Positions 27,536 through 36,725 of a stretch of 64,000 bases of DNA are shown one piece after another. A program made the position numbers and the translations under genes. Every line of letters begins with the position of its first letter. Position 1 is the first letter of the stretch. The notes under the pieces are model-generated. The model was not told where the DNA came from. It saw only the letters and a list, made by a program, of their open reading frames with translations, and did no database searches. Source of the stretch: Nocardia pneumoniae NBRC 100136 (lineage in GTDB: Bacteria; Actinomycetota; Actinomycetes; Mycobacteriales; Mycobacteriaceae); contig NZ_BAGF01000035.1 in the NCBI RefSeq assembly GCF_000308755.1, positions 1 to 64,000 of the forward strand. The letters are read 5' to 3'.

Positions 27536-28186
27536 CTACATCCAGGTGAGCGTGATGCCGCGCGTGCCGAGCCAGTCCTCGACGCTGTGGTCGTGCGCCG
27601 CCAGTCCGTCCAGTACCGTCGTGGCGCGTTCGACGGCTCGATGCGCCTGGACCGTGTCGACCAGCCCGGCGGCGTGCGCGGCCAGCAACTCGTCGACGCC
27701 GAGGAGTTCGGCGGGGCGGCCGCGGCGCACGACGATGTCCAGATAGTGGTCCACCGACTTCCAGCGCTTGGGGCCGATGCGGCTGAACTCGCCGATGTCC
27801 AGGCGATAACCGGGGTCTCGGTGATGTGCGGGGTTGCGTCGCGCGACCGTGACGCGCAGCGAGAGCTCCGGCAGCAGCCAGGACTCCAGATAGTGCGAAT
27901 CGGGTCCGCCGACCGCGCGCGCCATGTACAGACCCCACGGCTCGACATGGAACCGTTCGACCGGCCGGACGAATCCCTTGGCGTCGGTATTGGTGAGCTC
28001 GGCGAGATTGAAGTACTCCACCCGCGGCCGGTGCGGCGGCGGCGTGGTCGGCTCGGCGGGCCCCGGTGGCGCGGCCGTGGCGGCACCGGCCATAGCGGGA
28101 ACCATGGTGCGGAGATCTCTGGCGACGTATCCGGCGAGGCCGGTGACGGCGGGTGCGGCGACAAGCAAGGGAATCAGACCGCTCAT
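27536..28186 (-). CDS. DUF402 paralogue with N-terminal hydrophobic segment
   Basis: A 216-residue protein sharing the motifs of its downstream neighbour (RVEYFNLAELTNTD, GFVRPVERFHVEPWGLYMAR, KRWKSVDHYLDIVVR, ITLTWM at the end), so the pair is a tandem duplication. It adds about 50 residues: a weakly hydrophobic start (GLIPLLVAAPAVTGLAGYVA) and a Pro/Ala/Thr linker, which might tether it to the membrane. The ATG is preceded by GCGAGG. Both genes probably share a transcript. Confidence 0.78.
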   Translation of the reverse strand: MSGLIPLLVAAPAVTGLAGYVARDLRTMVPAMAGAATAAPPGPAEPTTPPPHRPRVEYFNLAELTNTDAKGFVRPVERFHVEPWGLYMARAVGGPDSHYLESWLLPELSLRVTVARRNPAHHRDPGYRLDIGEFSRIGPKRWKSVDHYLDIVVRRGRPAELLGVDELLAAHAAGLVDTVQAHRAVERATTVLDGLAAHDHSVEDWLGTRGITLTWM

Positions 28187-28552
28187 GACTGCACCTCGCT
28201 CCGCTCGGCTCCGTCATGCGCGGTGCGCGCTGTGTTGATGATTCGCTCGCTTCGCTCGCTCATGGTTCATCCTTCAACATCAGAACAACCACGTCAGGTT
28301 ACACCCGGGGGAGGTCGTGCGCGCGGTTCCGGATAAAGTGTTCTCGAACACGAAACCTGTTGCCGCAACGGACATTTCGGACATGTAACCGAATGCGCCG
28401 ATGGGTCCGAGGACAGCTGTGAGAACACCGCCGTCGCCGTTGTCCGACGCGAGGTCGGCGGCCGGAAATGTCGCTTCGGACACCCCCGCGCGAGCGCCCG
28501 CAAACGCGGCCAGACCGCGTCACCGGATCAGGGGATTCGCCGCCGTCGGAAT
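28187..28552. other. Intergenic region with GAGCGAGCG-type repeats and a small dyad
   Basis: No gene supported. On the minus strand it holds two copies of a GAGCGAGCGAAGCGAGC / GAGCCGAGCGGAGCGAG sequence (about 28188-28212 and 28241-28262), a repeat type common near actinobacterial starts. A dyad GTGTTC-TC-GAACAC is at 28338-28351; it does not fit the mycobacterial LexA box. A GTG-started frame at 28280-28483 lacks an RBS. Confidence 0.5.
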
Positions 28553-28575
28553 CTGTCGGTGGCTCGGCCTAGGCT
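28553..28575 (+). promoter_or_regulatory. DNA-damage promoter of uvrB (RecA-NDp/PafBC type)
   Basis: CTGTCGGTG, eight bases, TAGGCT: one mismatch to TTGTCRGTG-N8-TAnnnT. Seven bases separate the -10 box from ATG 28583, the same distance as at polA, implying a leaderless mRNA. Confidence 0.75.
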
Positions 28576-28582
28576 GGTGAAC

Positions 28583-30772
28583 ATGGCATTCGCAACCGAG
28601 ATTCCGGCGGAGGGCTACGAGGACAGGGCCGCCGAGCAGCCGCTCGCGCACTCGGAGTTCCGCCCGGTCGGCGAGATCCAGCGCGTCGGCGGCCGGTTCG
28701 AGGTGGTCAGCGAACATCAGCCGGCCGGTGACCAGCCCGCCGCGATCGATGAGCTGGAGCGCAGGATCAAGGCGGGGGAGCGCGACGTGGTGCTGCTCGG
28801 CGCCACCGGCACCGGCAAATCGGCCACCACGGCCTGGCTGATCGAGCGGCTGCAGCGGCCGACGCTGGTGATGGCGCCGAACAAGACGCTGGCCGCCCAG
28901 CTGGCCAACGAACTGCGCGAGATGCTGCCGAACAACGCCGTCGAGTACTTCGTCTCGTACTACGACTACTACCAACCCGAGGCGTACATCGCCCAGACCG
29001 ACACCTACATCGAGAAGGACAGCTCGATCAACGACGACGTCGAGCGGCTGCGCCATTCGGCGACCTCCAGCCTGCTGTCCCGGCGCGACGTGGTGGTGGT
29101 CGCGTCGGTGTCGTGCATCTACGGCCTCGGCACGCCGCAGTCGTACCTGGACCGGTCGGTGCAGTTGGAGGTGGGCACCGAGATCGACCGGGACGCGCTG
29201 CTGCGGCTGCTGGTCGACGTGCAGTACACCCGCAACGACATGGCGTTCACCCGGGGCTCGTTCCGGGTGCGCGGCGACACCGTGGAGATCATTCCGTCCT
29301 ACGAGGAACTCGCGGTCCGCATCGAGTTCTTCGGTGACGAGATCGAGGCGCTGTACTACCTGCACCCGCTCACCGGCGACGTGGTCCGCCAGGTCGACAC
29401 GCTGCGGATCTTCCCGGCCACCCACTACGTGGCCGGGCCGGAGCGGATGGAGCGCGCGGTGCGCGATATCGAGGCCGAGCTCGACGAGCGGCTCGCCGAA
29501 CTCGAGCGTCAGGGCAAATTGCTCGAGGCGCAGCGCCTGCGCATGCGCACCCAGTACGACCTGGAGATGATCCGGCAGGTCGGGTTCTGCTCCGGCATCG
29601 AGAACTATTCGCGGCACATCGACGGCCGCCCGGCCGGTTCGGCCCCCGCCACGCTGCTGGACTACTTCCCGGAGGATTTCCTGCTCGTCATCGACGAGTC
29701 GCACAACACCGTCCCGCAGATCGGCGGCATGTACGAGGGCGACATGTCCCGCAAACGCAACCTGGTGGAGTACGGGTTCCGCCTGCCGTCCGCGGTGGAC
29801 AACCGGCCGCTCACCTGGGAGGAGTTCGCCGACCGGATCGGTCAGACGGTCTACCTGTCGGCCACGCCGGGCCCGTACGAGCTCGGGCAGACCGGCGGCG
29901 AGGTGGTCGAGCAGGTCATCCGGCCGACCGGCCTGGTCGATCCGAAGGTGGTGGTCAAGCCGACCAAGGGCCAGATCGACGACCTGATCCACGAGATCCG
30001 CGAGCGCACCGAGCGCGACGAACGGGTGCTGGTCACCACGCTCACGAAGAAGATGGCCGAGGATCTCACCGACTATCTGCTCGGGCTCGGGATCCGGGTG
30101 CGCTATCTGCACTCGGAGATCGACACCCTGCGCCGCGTCGAATTGCTGCGGCAGTTGCGCCTGGGCGAATACGACGTGCTGGTGGGCATCAACCTGCTGC
30201 GCGAGGGCCTCGACCTGCCCGAGGTGTCGCTGGTGGCGATTCTCGACGCGGACAAGGAGGGGTTCCTGCGCAGCACCACGGCGCTGATCCAGACCATCGG
30301 ACGCGCCGCGCGCAACGTCTCCGGCGAAGTGCACATGTACGCGGACAAGATCACCGACTCCATGCGGTACGCCATCGACGAGACCGAACGCCGCCGGGCG
30401 AAGCAGATCGCCTACAACGAGGAGATGGGCATCGATCCGAAGCCGTTGCGCAAGAAGATCGCCGACATCCTCGACCAGGTGTATCGAGAGGCCGACGAGA
30501 CCGAGGTGGAGGTCGGCGGCTCCGGCCGCAATGTCAGCCGCGGCAGGCGCGCCCAGGGTGAGCCGGGCCGGGCGGTCAGCACGGGCGTCTACGAAGGTCG
30601 CGACGTCAAGTCGATGCCGCGAGCCGAACTCGCCGATCTCGTCAAAGAGCTCACCGATCAGATGATGAACGCGGCCAGGGAGTTGCAGTTCGAACTCGCC
30701 GGCCGGTTGCGCGACGAGATCGCGGACCTGAAGAAGGAATTGCGCGGCATGGACGCCGCCGGATTGAGTTGA
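28583..30772 (+). CDS. uvrB: Excinuclease ABC subunit B
   Basis: A 729-residue UvrB. Walker A GATGTGKS at 73-80, beta-hairpin [11 protein letters not shown] that clamps the non-damaged strand, [14 protein letters not shown], the helicase motif YLSATPG, and motif [11 protein letters not shown]. The C-terminal UVR motif (about [28 protein letters not shown]) contacts UvrC. It verifies DNA damage handed over by UvrA. ATG 28583 is chosen from the promoter spacing; an in-frame GTG at 28577 lies too close to the -10 box. It sits 3' of the DUF402 pair as in the M. tuberculosis order. Confidence 0.97.
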   Translation: MAFATEIPAEGYEDRAAEQPLAHSEFRPVGEIQRVGGRFEVVSEHQPAGDQPAAIDELERRIKAGERDVVLLGATGTGKSATTAWLIERLQRPTLVMAPNKTLAAQLANELREMLPNNAVEYFVSYYDYYQPEAYIAQTDTYIEKDSSINDDVERLRHSATSSLLSRRDVVVVASVSCIYGLGTPQSYLDRSVQLEVGTEIDRDALLRLLVDVQYTRNDMAFTRGSFRVRGDTVEIIPSYEELAVRIEFFGDEIEALYYLHPLTGDVVRQVDTLRIFPATHYVAGPERMERAVRDIEAELDERLAELERQGKLLEAQRLRMRTQYDLEMIRQVGFCSGIENYSRHIDGRPAGSAPATLLDYFPEDFLLVIDESHNTVPQIGGMYEGDMSRKRNLVEYGFRLPSAVDNRPLTWEEFADRIGQTVYLSATPGPYELGQTGGEVVEQVIRPTGLVDPKVVVKPTKGQIDDLIHEIRERTERDERVLVTTLTKKMAEDLTDYLLGLGIRVRYLHSEIDTLRRVELLRQLRLGEYDVLVGINLLREGLDLPEVSLVAILDADKEGFLRSTTALIQTIGRAARNVSGEVHMYADKITDSMRYAIDETERRRAKQIAYNEEMGIDPKPLRKKIADILDQVYREADETEVEVGGSGRNVSRGRRAQGEPGRAVSTGVYEGRDVKSMPRAELADLVKELTDQMMNAARELQFELAGRLRDEIADLKKELRGMDAAGLS

Positions 30773-30981
30773 GTCGCACTGTGTTCCACGCGCCGTCCTC
30801 GGTGCGGCGCCTCGCTGTGCTCGGGCGGCTTGGTGCGGTACGTCGCCAGGTCGTCACCGTGCTGAGCGTCGGAAACCGGCGCACCCTGGCGGCGCTGCCG
30901 CATGAGGTGGACTTGGCGTCGACTTTCGACGCTCTGCCTCCGCGGACCGGGCACCGCCCAGCCGCGGAGGCAGCGGGGCCG

Positions 30982-31452
30982 TCAGGCCTGGGTGGCCAGC
31001 CATTCGTTGACGCGGCGCTCGGCTTCCTCGCGCGAGACGTCCTCGACCTTGGTGAGCACCGCCCAGCGGTGGCCGAACGGATCGATGATCACGCCGTAGC
31101 GATCGCCGGTCACGAACGTCTGCGGTTCTTCGACGCTGCGTGCGCCGTGCTCGATCGCGCGCCGCACAACCGCGTCGACATCGGGGCAGTAGTGCACGAT
31201 CGAGGTGTGCACCCACTCGCCGTTCGGGGCGAGCACGCCGTTGTCCGGGATCGGCATTCCCAGTTGCAGGGTCGAATCGCCGATCTTCAGCTCCGCGTGC
31301 GCGGGCTGGCCGTCGGGCAGGTCGTTGCGACTGAGCACCTCGGCCCCGAAGACGGCGGTGTAGAAATCAATGGCTTTGTTGCCGTCACCGACAGCGAGAA
31401 AGCAGGTGATCGAGTGGTAGCCGTCGGCGATGGGATTCACTGTGTTCGTCAT
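30982..31452 (-). CDS. VOC/PhnB-like glyoxalase-fold protein
   Basis: A 156-residue vicinal-oxygen-chelate protein with paired beta-alpha-beta-beta-beta modules (YHSITCFLAVGDGNKAIDFYTAVFGAEVLSR and VEEPQTFVTGDRYGVIIDPFGHRWAV). PhnB-like members often have a degraded metal site and an unknown substrate. ATG 31452 is within a longer open frame. It is divergent from an AraC regulator with 52 bases between the starts, suggesting control by it. Confidence 0.83.
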   Translation of the reverse strand: MTNTVNPIADGYHSITCFLAVGDGNKAIDFYTAVFGAEVLSRNDLPDGQPAHAELKIGDSTLQLGMPIPDNGVLAPNGEWVHTSIVHYCPDVDAVVRRAIEHGARSVEEPQTFVTGDRYGVIIDPFGHRWAVLTKVEDVSREEAERRVNEWLATQA

Positions 31453-31504
31453 GACCACAACTTTTGTCGATCGTGGTCCGGGGGTCTTGTAAGAAAGCGA
31501 CACC

Positions 31505-32401
31505 GTGCCGAGTAATGCCGAATCCGCCGGACCGCGGCTGTCGCGTAATCCAGTGGCGCCCACCGACACCAAAGGCATTCTGCATCCGGCCGAGCAGGCC
31601 GAGCATCGCTCGTTGCATCGTTTGCCGCCGAGCAAGGCGGTGGATCGCTACGTCGAGTGGTACTGGGCGGTGCGCTGGGATCTGCGCGGCAGACCGCCGT
31701 ATCGCGCCGAGGTGCTGTCCTATCCGAGCGTGAATGTCACCTTCGAGCGATCCGCCACGCACACCGGTGGATTCGTCAACGGTGTGCGCACCACCAAATT
31801 CATTCGCGAACTCAGCGGAGTCGGGGAGACATTCGGTATCCGCTTCCGGGCAGGTGGTTTCGGCGCGTTCACCGGGCTCCACGTCGGCTCCTTTCGCGAC
31901 CGCGTCGTCGCCATCACCGACGTCATGCCCGATGCGGCCGGTTTGACCGAGCGGGTGCTCGACGCCGCCACCGACGAGCGGCGCCGCGCCGTCGTCGAGG
32001 AGTACCTCACGGGCAGGCCCGTGGTCGACGATCCGACCTACCGGCTGGTGCTGCGCATCGTCGACGCCATGGCCGCCGACCAGGAATTGACCAGGGTCGA
32101 CCAGATCGCCGACCGCTTCGGCGTGCCCGCTCGCACGCTGCAGCGCATGTTCCGCCGATACGTCGGGGCGGGTCCGAAATGGGTGCTGCGGCGTTATCGG
32201 CTGCAGGACGGCGCCGATCTGCTGGCCAAGGGCCGGACCGAAGATCTCGCCGCGCTGGCCGCGGAACTGGGCTATTTCGACCAGGCGCACTTCTCGCGTG
32301 AGTTCACCGCGGAAGTGGGTATGGCACCCCTGGAATATGCCAAACATTCGCTACGATCCCGCGACGAGGTCACCGCGAAGGTCATGCCGACCAGGACGTA
32401 G
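31505..32401 (+). CDS. AraC-family transcriptional regulator
   Basis: A 298-residue protein from GTG 31505. The N-terminal part (SLHRLPPSKAVDRYVEWYWAVRWDLRG) is the DUF6597-type sensory domain; the C-terminal part is a double HTH with TRVDQIADRFGVPARTLQRMFRRYVG and LAALAAELGYFDQAHFSREFTAEVGMAP. It likely governs the divergent VOC gene and perhaps the DoxX gene that follows after 28 bases. Confidence 0.88.
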   Translation: MPSNAESAGPRLSRNPVAPTDTKGILHPAEQAEHRSLHRLPPSKAVDRYVEWYWAVRWDLRGRPPYRAEVLSYPSVNVTFERSATHTGGFVNGVRTTKFIRELSGVGETFGIRFRAGGFGAFTGLHVGSFRDRVVAITDVMPDAAGLTERVLDAATDERRRAVVEEYLTGRPVVDDPTYRLVLRIVDAMAADQELTRVDQIADRFGVPARTLQRMFRRYVGAGPKWVLRRYRLQDGADLLAKGRTEDLAALAAELGYFDQAHFSREFTAEVGMAPLEYAKHSLRSRDEVTAKVMPTRT

Positions 32402-32429
32402 TTGCTGGACAGCCAACGAGGAGCCGCAG

Positions 32430-32843
32430 ATGGATGTCGTGGTGTTGATCGGGCGGGTGCTGTTCGTGGTGCTGTTCCTGAGCTCCGCGTTCGGGCACTT
32501 CACCCAGACCGGGGCGATGGCGGGGTACACGCAGAGCCGTGGCGTGCCCATGCCGAAGTACGCCGTGCTCGCCTCGGGTGTGCTGCTGGCGCTCGGCGGC
32601 CTGAGTGTGTTGCTCGGGGTGTGGGCCGATCTGGGGTCGCTGCTGCTGGTGGTCATGTTGCTGCCGACCGCCTTCCTGATGCACGCGTTCTGGAAGGAGA
32701 CCGATCCGCAAGCCCAGCAGCAAGAGATGGTCCAGTTCAACAAGGATCTCGCCCTGGCGGGCGCCGCCCTGATGCTGTTCGCCTTCTTCGCGCACGTGGA
32801 GGAACTCGGATTGACCATCACCGGGCCGCTTTTCGACCTCTAG
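32430..32843 (+). CDS. DoxX-family membrane protein
   Basis: A 137-residue integral membrane protein with four predicted helices (VVLIGRVLFVVLFLSSAFGHF, YAVLASGVLLALGGLSVLLGV, LGSLLLVVMLLPTAFLMHAFW, LALAGAALMLFAFFAHV). DoxX proteins take part in quinone/thiol redox or oxidant resistance complexes; the role here is unproven. GAGGAG is close upstream of the ATG. Probably co-transcribed with the AraC gene. Confidence 0.83.
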   Translation: MDVVVLIGRVLFVVLFLSSAFGHFTQTGAMAGYTQSRGVPMPKYAVLASGVLLALGGLSVLLGVWADLGSLLLVVMLLPTAFLMHAFWKETDPQAQQQEMVQFNKDLALAGAALMLFAFFAHVEELGLTITGPLFDL

Positions 32844-32894
32844 CCCGGTCGGCGCGCTAATATTGCACGTCCTTTATCGCGGGAAGAGGAAGAC

Positions 32895-32954
32895 ATGGAC
32901 ATCATCGGAGCGATTCTCGGCATATTCTGGGCCAACTATCGGCAGTGGCCGTAG
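32895..32954 (+). CDS. Candidate 19-residue membrane micropeptide
   Basis: A 19-codon frame, MDIIGAILGIFWANYRQWP, starts 4-5 bases after AGAGGAAGA. A TAATAT at 32858-32863 could be a -10 box, giving a short leadered mRNA. The first 14 residues are hydrophobic and could form a half-membrane or amphipathic helix, and the end is aromatic/basic. The gene is too short to judge by composition. It may alternatively be a leader peptide. Confidence 0.4.
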   Translation: MDIIGAILGIFWANYRQWP

Positions 32955-33084
32955 CGGCGCGGTAGCCGAGCTCGGTCGGCCCGTCCCGGTGCGTGATTCA
33001 CACGGCCGTGGGCGGGCCGATTCGTGTGTGATGTGCCCGGTCCTGTGACGAATATCCCAGGGGCGCAGTCGCCTTCGATTCCGT

Positions 33085-33098
33085 TGTGGCACATCACA
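33085..33098. promoter_or_regulatory. CRP-like site upstream of the universal stress protein
   Basis: TGTG-gcacat-CACA fits the GTG-N6-CAC core of mycobacterial CRP sites. It lies 228 bases before the usp ATG in an otherwise gene-free stretch (32955-33326). Confidence 0.45.
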
Positions 33099-33326
33099 GG
33101 TTTACTTCACCGAAATTGGGTCCGTGCTGGTTGGTCGGGCCATTCCGGCATTCTCCGGCGAATCGGTGGCGGGAATCGTCGAACACCCCAAGTGTGATGT
33201 CTTGCGATTTCGGATATTTCCGGTCGGTTTGCCGCTATGGTCGACCCCAGTCGCCGCGCCGCCGCCCCGACCTGGCCGGGAGATCCCCCGCGCGGCACCC
33301 GACCCACCGCATAGTTGGAGGAGAGA

Positions 33327-33779
33327 ATGACCGCCTACCGGACCATTGTCGTCGGTACCGATGGCTCGGACTCATCATATGTCGCCGTCGAGAAGGCCGG
33401 CGCTCTGGCCGGCGTCTCCGGCGCGACGCTGATCGTCGCCTGCGCGTACTACCCGACCGACGATCGCGATATCGCCGCCGCCGCAGATGTGCTCAAGGAG
33501 GAGGCCTACCAGGTCCGCGGTTCCGCGCCGACCAACGAGATCCTGCGCATCGCGCGCGACAAGGCCATCGCGGCGGGCGCGGCCGACATCATCGAGCGCG
33601 CCGTGGTCGGTGAGCCGGTGGAGTCGCTGCTGTCGCTGGTCAAGGAGGTAGAGGCCGATCTGCTCGTGGTCGGCAACCGGGGTCTGAACACGCTGACCGG
33701 CCGGCTGCTCGGTTCGGTGCCCTCCGACGTGGCGCGCAAGTCGCGTTCGGACGTGCTGATCGTGCACACCGTGCGCTGA
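33327..33779 (+). CDS. Universal stress protein (Rv1636-like)
   Basis: A 150-residue single-domain UspA protein, VVGTDGSDSS at the N-terminus and the nucleotide-binding signature GNRGLNTLTGRLLGSV (G-x2-G-x9-GS) near the C-terminus. It matches M. tuberculosis Rv1636 (TB15.3), which is reported to bind cAMP, through most of its length including AYYPTDD/PTNEILRIARDKA. ATG 33327 is preceded by GGAGGAGA. It is monocistronic with a shared terminator downstream. Confidence 0.92.
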   Translation: MTAYRTIVVGTDGSDSSYVAVEKAGALAGVSGATLIVACAYYPTDDRDIAAAADVLKEEAYQVRGSAPTNEILRIARDKAIAAGAADIIERAVVGEPVESLLSLVKEVEADLLVVGNRGLNTLTGRLLGSVPSDVARKSRSDVLIVHTVR

Positions 33780-33895
33780 GGTTCACGGAGTCAGCGGGAG
33801 TACTCCCGGATCGAATCGGAATCCAGGCTCGCAGCCCGGCGGACGCCGGGCACCCGCGATGCAAAGCAGGCCCGACCGCGGCCGAACTGCTGACG

Positions 33896-33937
33896 AGGTC
33901 CGGTGTCGGTCGCGAATCGCGATGCGATACCGGACCT
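33896..33937. terminator. Bidirectional terminator between usp and helD-like gene
   Basis: Arms AGGTCCGGT / ACCGGACCT with an inner TCGCG-AAT-CGCGA stem, followed by TTTC on the plus strand; it lies between two convergent stops. Confidence 0.85.
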
Positions 33938-33960
33938 TTCGTCGTCCATGGGCAGTGCTG

Positions 33961-36258
33961 TCAGCGCAACCGGTCGAGCACATCCGGCAACTCGCCGCTG
34001 TGCACCACACCCAGCCGCTGGGTCGCGCGGGTGAGCGCGACGTACAGATCGTTGAGCCCGCGCGGCGATTCGCCGAGAATGCTCTGCGGCTCGACCAGGT
34101 AGACCGCGTCGAACTCCAGGCCCTTCACCTCGTGCACGGTCAGCACCCGCACCGACTCGCCCGCGAGGTCGCTCAGCTCCGCCACCAGCGCGTGCGGCGC
34201 GATCACCGCCGTGGTGCCCGGTCCGGTCTCGGCGGCGACGAGCCGAGCGACCTGCGCGTGCACGTCGCCGGGAGCGACCCGGTAGGCGCGGGGCGCGACG
34301 CCGGTCTCGCGGACCGACCGCGGCGCGGACGCGGTGGGATCGATCGCGGCGAGGACGTCGGCGGCGACGTCCATGATTTCGGCGGGGGTGCGGTAGTTGA
34401 CGGTCAGCTCGGTCAGCTTCCACCGGGCGGCGACGTAGGGTTCCAGCATCCGCTGCCACGAGGACGTGCCCGCGGGGTCGCCGGTCTGCGCGACGTCGCC
34501 GACCACGGTGACCCACCGGTTCGGGATGCGCCGCATCACCATGCGCCAGGCCATCTCCGACAATTCCTGCGCCTCGTCCACGATGACGTGCCCGTAGGTC
34601 CAGGTGCGGTCGCCCGCGGCGCGCTCCGCGGTGGTCTGCCGGGTGCGCACGTCCTGGCGTTCGGCCAGCTGGCTCGCGTCGATCAGGTCGTAGGCCATGA
34701 GGATCTCGGGGTCGAGCTCGTCTTCGAGATCCTGCGGTGCGGAGCCGGTCAGGATGTCCAGCGCGTCCTGCGCCTCGGCGATCTGGGCGCGCCAGCGGCG
34801 ACGGGCGCGCTCGCGCTCCTCGGTGTCGTCCACGCCGAGCAATTCGGCGAGCTCGTCCAGCAGCGGCGCGTCGGCGGCGCTGAACTCGCCGTTGTCCGGG
34901 CGCAGCAGTTCGGCGCGGTCGGCCGGGTCCAGTGAGCTCGCGGCCCGCTCCAGCCGCTTGGGGTCGGCGAGCAGGTCGGCGAGGACGTCCTGCGGCGACA
35001 GAATCGGCCACAGCTCGCTGATGGCGGCCTGGATCTGCGGGTCGGCGCGCATCTCGTCCCGGATCTCGGTGAGGTCGGCCGAACTGAGCAGGCTGGGACC
35101 TCCGGAGAGATCGGCGCCCATGGTGCTCGCGAGCTGGTCGGTCAGCGCGTCGATCACCGAGGCCGCGAAGATCGGCCGGGCCAGATTGTGCGGGCGGCGC
35201 GAGGACCGGGCGCGGCCACGAGCCTTGGTGACGATCTTGCGGTCCAGTACCACCGGATACCCGTCGAAGCTCAGCCGGATCGGTTCGGCAGGCACCTCCT
35301 GACGGTCGCGCACCGCCTGCTTGAGCACGTCGAGTATCGCCAGCGAACCCTTGATCTCGCCCGCGCGCAGGGAGTCCTCGCGGGTCGCCCGAACGCCCGG
35401 ATAGAGGTCGCCGATGGTGGACAGCAGGACTCCCGTCTCGCCGAGTGAGGGGAGCACTTGCCCGATGTAGTCCAGGAAGGTGGCGTTCGGCCCGATGATC
35501 AGCACGCCGCTCTTGGCCAGCTGCTGGCGGTAGGTGTAGAGCAGGTAGGCGGCGCGGTGCAGCGCGACGGCGGTCTTGCCGGTGCCCGGCCCGCCCTGCA
35601 CGACGAGCACGCTCTTGTGCTCGGAGCGGATGATCGCGTCCTGCTCGTGCTGGATCGTCTCGACGATGTCGTTCATGTGGCCGGTGCGTGCGGCGTTGAG
35701 CGCGGCCAGCAACGCGCTCTCGCTGCCGACACCGCCGTCGCCCGCGGTGACCCCGGCTCGTCGCGCGGCCTCCAGGTCGAGGTATTCGTCGTTGATCGCG
35801 GTCACCGTGCGGTTGCGCGAGCGGATGTGCCTGCGGCGGGTCACGCCGTCCGGGGCAGCGGTGGTGGCCAGGTAGAACGGCCGGGCCAGCGGGGCGCGCC
35901 AGTCCAGCAGCAGGGACTCGTAGTCGTCCTTCTCGTCCAGGATGCCGAGCCTGCCGATGTAGCGGTACTCCTCCTGGTCACCGTCGAGGTCGATGCGGCC
36001 GAAGCACAGCCCGTGCTCGGCGGCGTCGTATTTCGCCAGGTCCTCGGTGTAGAGCTGGGTGAAGGACTCTCGTTCGCTGCGGGCCTGCGGGGTGCCGCCG
36101 GTCTCCAGCAGCACCGTGCGCAGCCGGTTGCGCGCGTAGGCGCGCATCTCGTCCAGCCGGTCGTACAGCACCGACAGGTAGGCCTGTTCCTGTTCGGTCT
36201 CGCGGGTCCGCTCGGGGGTGCCGGCATCGGCGGCACGGTCCTGAGTGAGGTCGGGCAA
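33961..36258 (-). CDS. HelD-like RNA polymerase recycling ATPase
   Basis: A 765-residue UvrD/Rep-like ATPase. The N-terminal coiled coil (REQAYLSVLYDRLDEMRAYARNRL-type) is followed by YIGRLGILDEKDDYESLLLDWRAPLARPFY, Walker A GGPGTGKTA, the Walker B DEAQELSEMAW, and C-terminal motifs TVNYRTPAEIMD and LTVHEVKGLEFDAVYLVEP. This is the class of actinobacterial HelD/HelR that pulls RNA polymerase off DNA; HelR homologues confer rifamycin tolerance. The start is chosen as TTG 36258 because AAGGAG lies seven bases upstream; GTG 36276 has no RBS. Monocistronic on the minus strand. Confidence 0.88.
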   Translation of the reverse strand: MPDLTQDRAADAGTPERTRETEQEQAYLSVLYDRLDEMRAYARNRLRTVLLETGGTPQARSERESFTQLYTEDLAKYDAAEHGLCFGRIDLDGDQEEYRYIGRLGILDEKDDYESLLLDWRAPLARPFYLATTAAPDGVTRRRHIRSRNRTVTAINDEYLDLEAARRAGVTAGDGGVGSESALLAALNAARTGHMNDIVETIQHEQDAIIRSEHKSVLVVQGGPGTGKTAVALHRAAYLLYTYRQQLAKSGVLIIGPNATFLDYIGQVLPSLGETGVLLSTIGDLYPGVRATREDSLRAGEIKGSLAILDVLKQAVRDRQEVPAEPIRLSFDGYPVVLDRKIVTKARGRARSSRRPHNLARPIFAASVIDALTDQLASTMGADLSGGPSLLSSADLTEIRDEMRADPQIQAAISELWPILSPQDVLADLLADPKRLERAASSLDPADRAELLRPDNGEFSAADAPLLDELAELLGVDDTEERERARRRWRAQIAEAQDALDILTGSAPQDLEDELDPEILMAYDLIDASQLAERQDVRTRQTTAERAAGDRTWTYGHVIVDEAQELSEMAWRMVMRRIPNRWVTVVGDVAQTGDPAGTSSWQRMLEPYVAARWKLTELTVNYRTPAEIMDVAADVLAAIDPTASAPRSVRETGVAPRAYRVAPGDVHAQVARLVAAETGPGTTAVIAPHALVAELSDLAGESVRVLTVHEVKGLEFDAVYLVEPQSILGESPRGLNDLYVALTRATQRLGVVHSGELPDVLDRLR

Positions 36259-36378
36259 AACGGAACTCCTTGTCACCGCGAAGAGCCGCGAGCACGCTAC
36301 CCGGCCGGGCAGGTGAACGCTCGGAAAGCAGAGTTGTCGAGTCTACTGGGGTTGCGGAGGGCTCGCCGTAATCGCAGG

Positions 36379-36714
36379 TCACCCTCGTGACGGCGAGCTG
36401 GCGGCCTGGTCATCCGGCACGGCGAGCGTCACCGGCGTGAAGTGCTCGACCACCGGGAACGGGTCGTAGAAGTGATGCAAGAGGTCCTTCCAGCGCTGGT
36501 ATTCCGGGGATCCGCGGAATCCGACGACGTGATCGTCGAGGTGGTCCCACTCCACCCGCAGCAGGTAGCTGCCCGGCGACTCGATGCCCCGGGACAGCGA
36601 CAGCGACCGGAAACCGGGCATGCTCGCGATGATCGGCCGCGCCGCGGCGAAGGCGGCCTCGAAGTCGGCGGCCGACTCCGGGCGAACGGGCAGCAGGGCG
36701 TGTTCGATGATCAT
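36379..36714 (-). CDS. Antibiotic-biosynthesis-monooxygenase-fold protein
   Basis: A 111-residue ABM-type protein (MIIEHALLPVRPESAADFEAAFAAARPIIASMPGFRSL pattern, then a YLLRVEWDHLDDHVVGFRGSPEYQRW segment). Members are small dimers acting on quinones, haem or polyketides; the substrate is unknown. It starts 11 bases after the diguanylate cyclase gene on the same strand, so the two are probably in one operon. Confidence 0.82.
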   Translation of the reverse strand: MIIEHALLPVRPESAADFEAAFAAARPIIASMPGFRSLSLSRGIESPGSYLLRVEWDHLDDHVVGFRGSPEYQRWKDLLHHFYDPFPVVEHFTPVTLAVPDDQAASSPSRG

Positions 36715-36725
36715 GCGTCGACCCG

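Noticed and set aside
28338..28351. Dyad GTGTTC-TC-GAACAC as a LexA/SOS box for uvrB
   Set aside because: The mycobacterial SOS box is TCGAAC-N4-GTTCGA; the orientation and spacing do not match.
28280..28483. 67-codon GTG-started frame upstream of uvrB
   Set aside because: No ribosome binding site, and includes a TTA codon rare at such GC.
36259..36378. Rifamycin-associated element before the HelD-like gene
   Set aside because: No long palindrome could be found in this interval.
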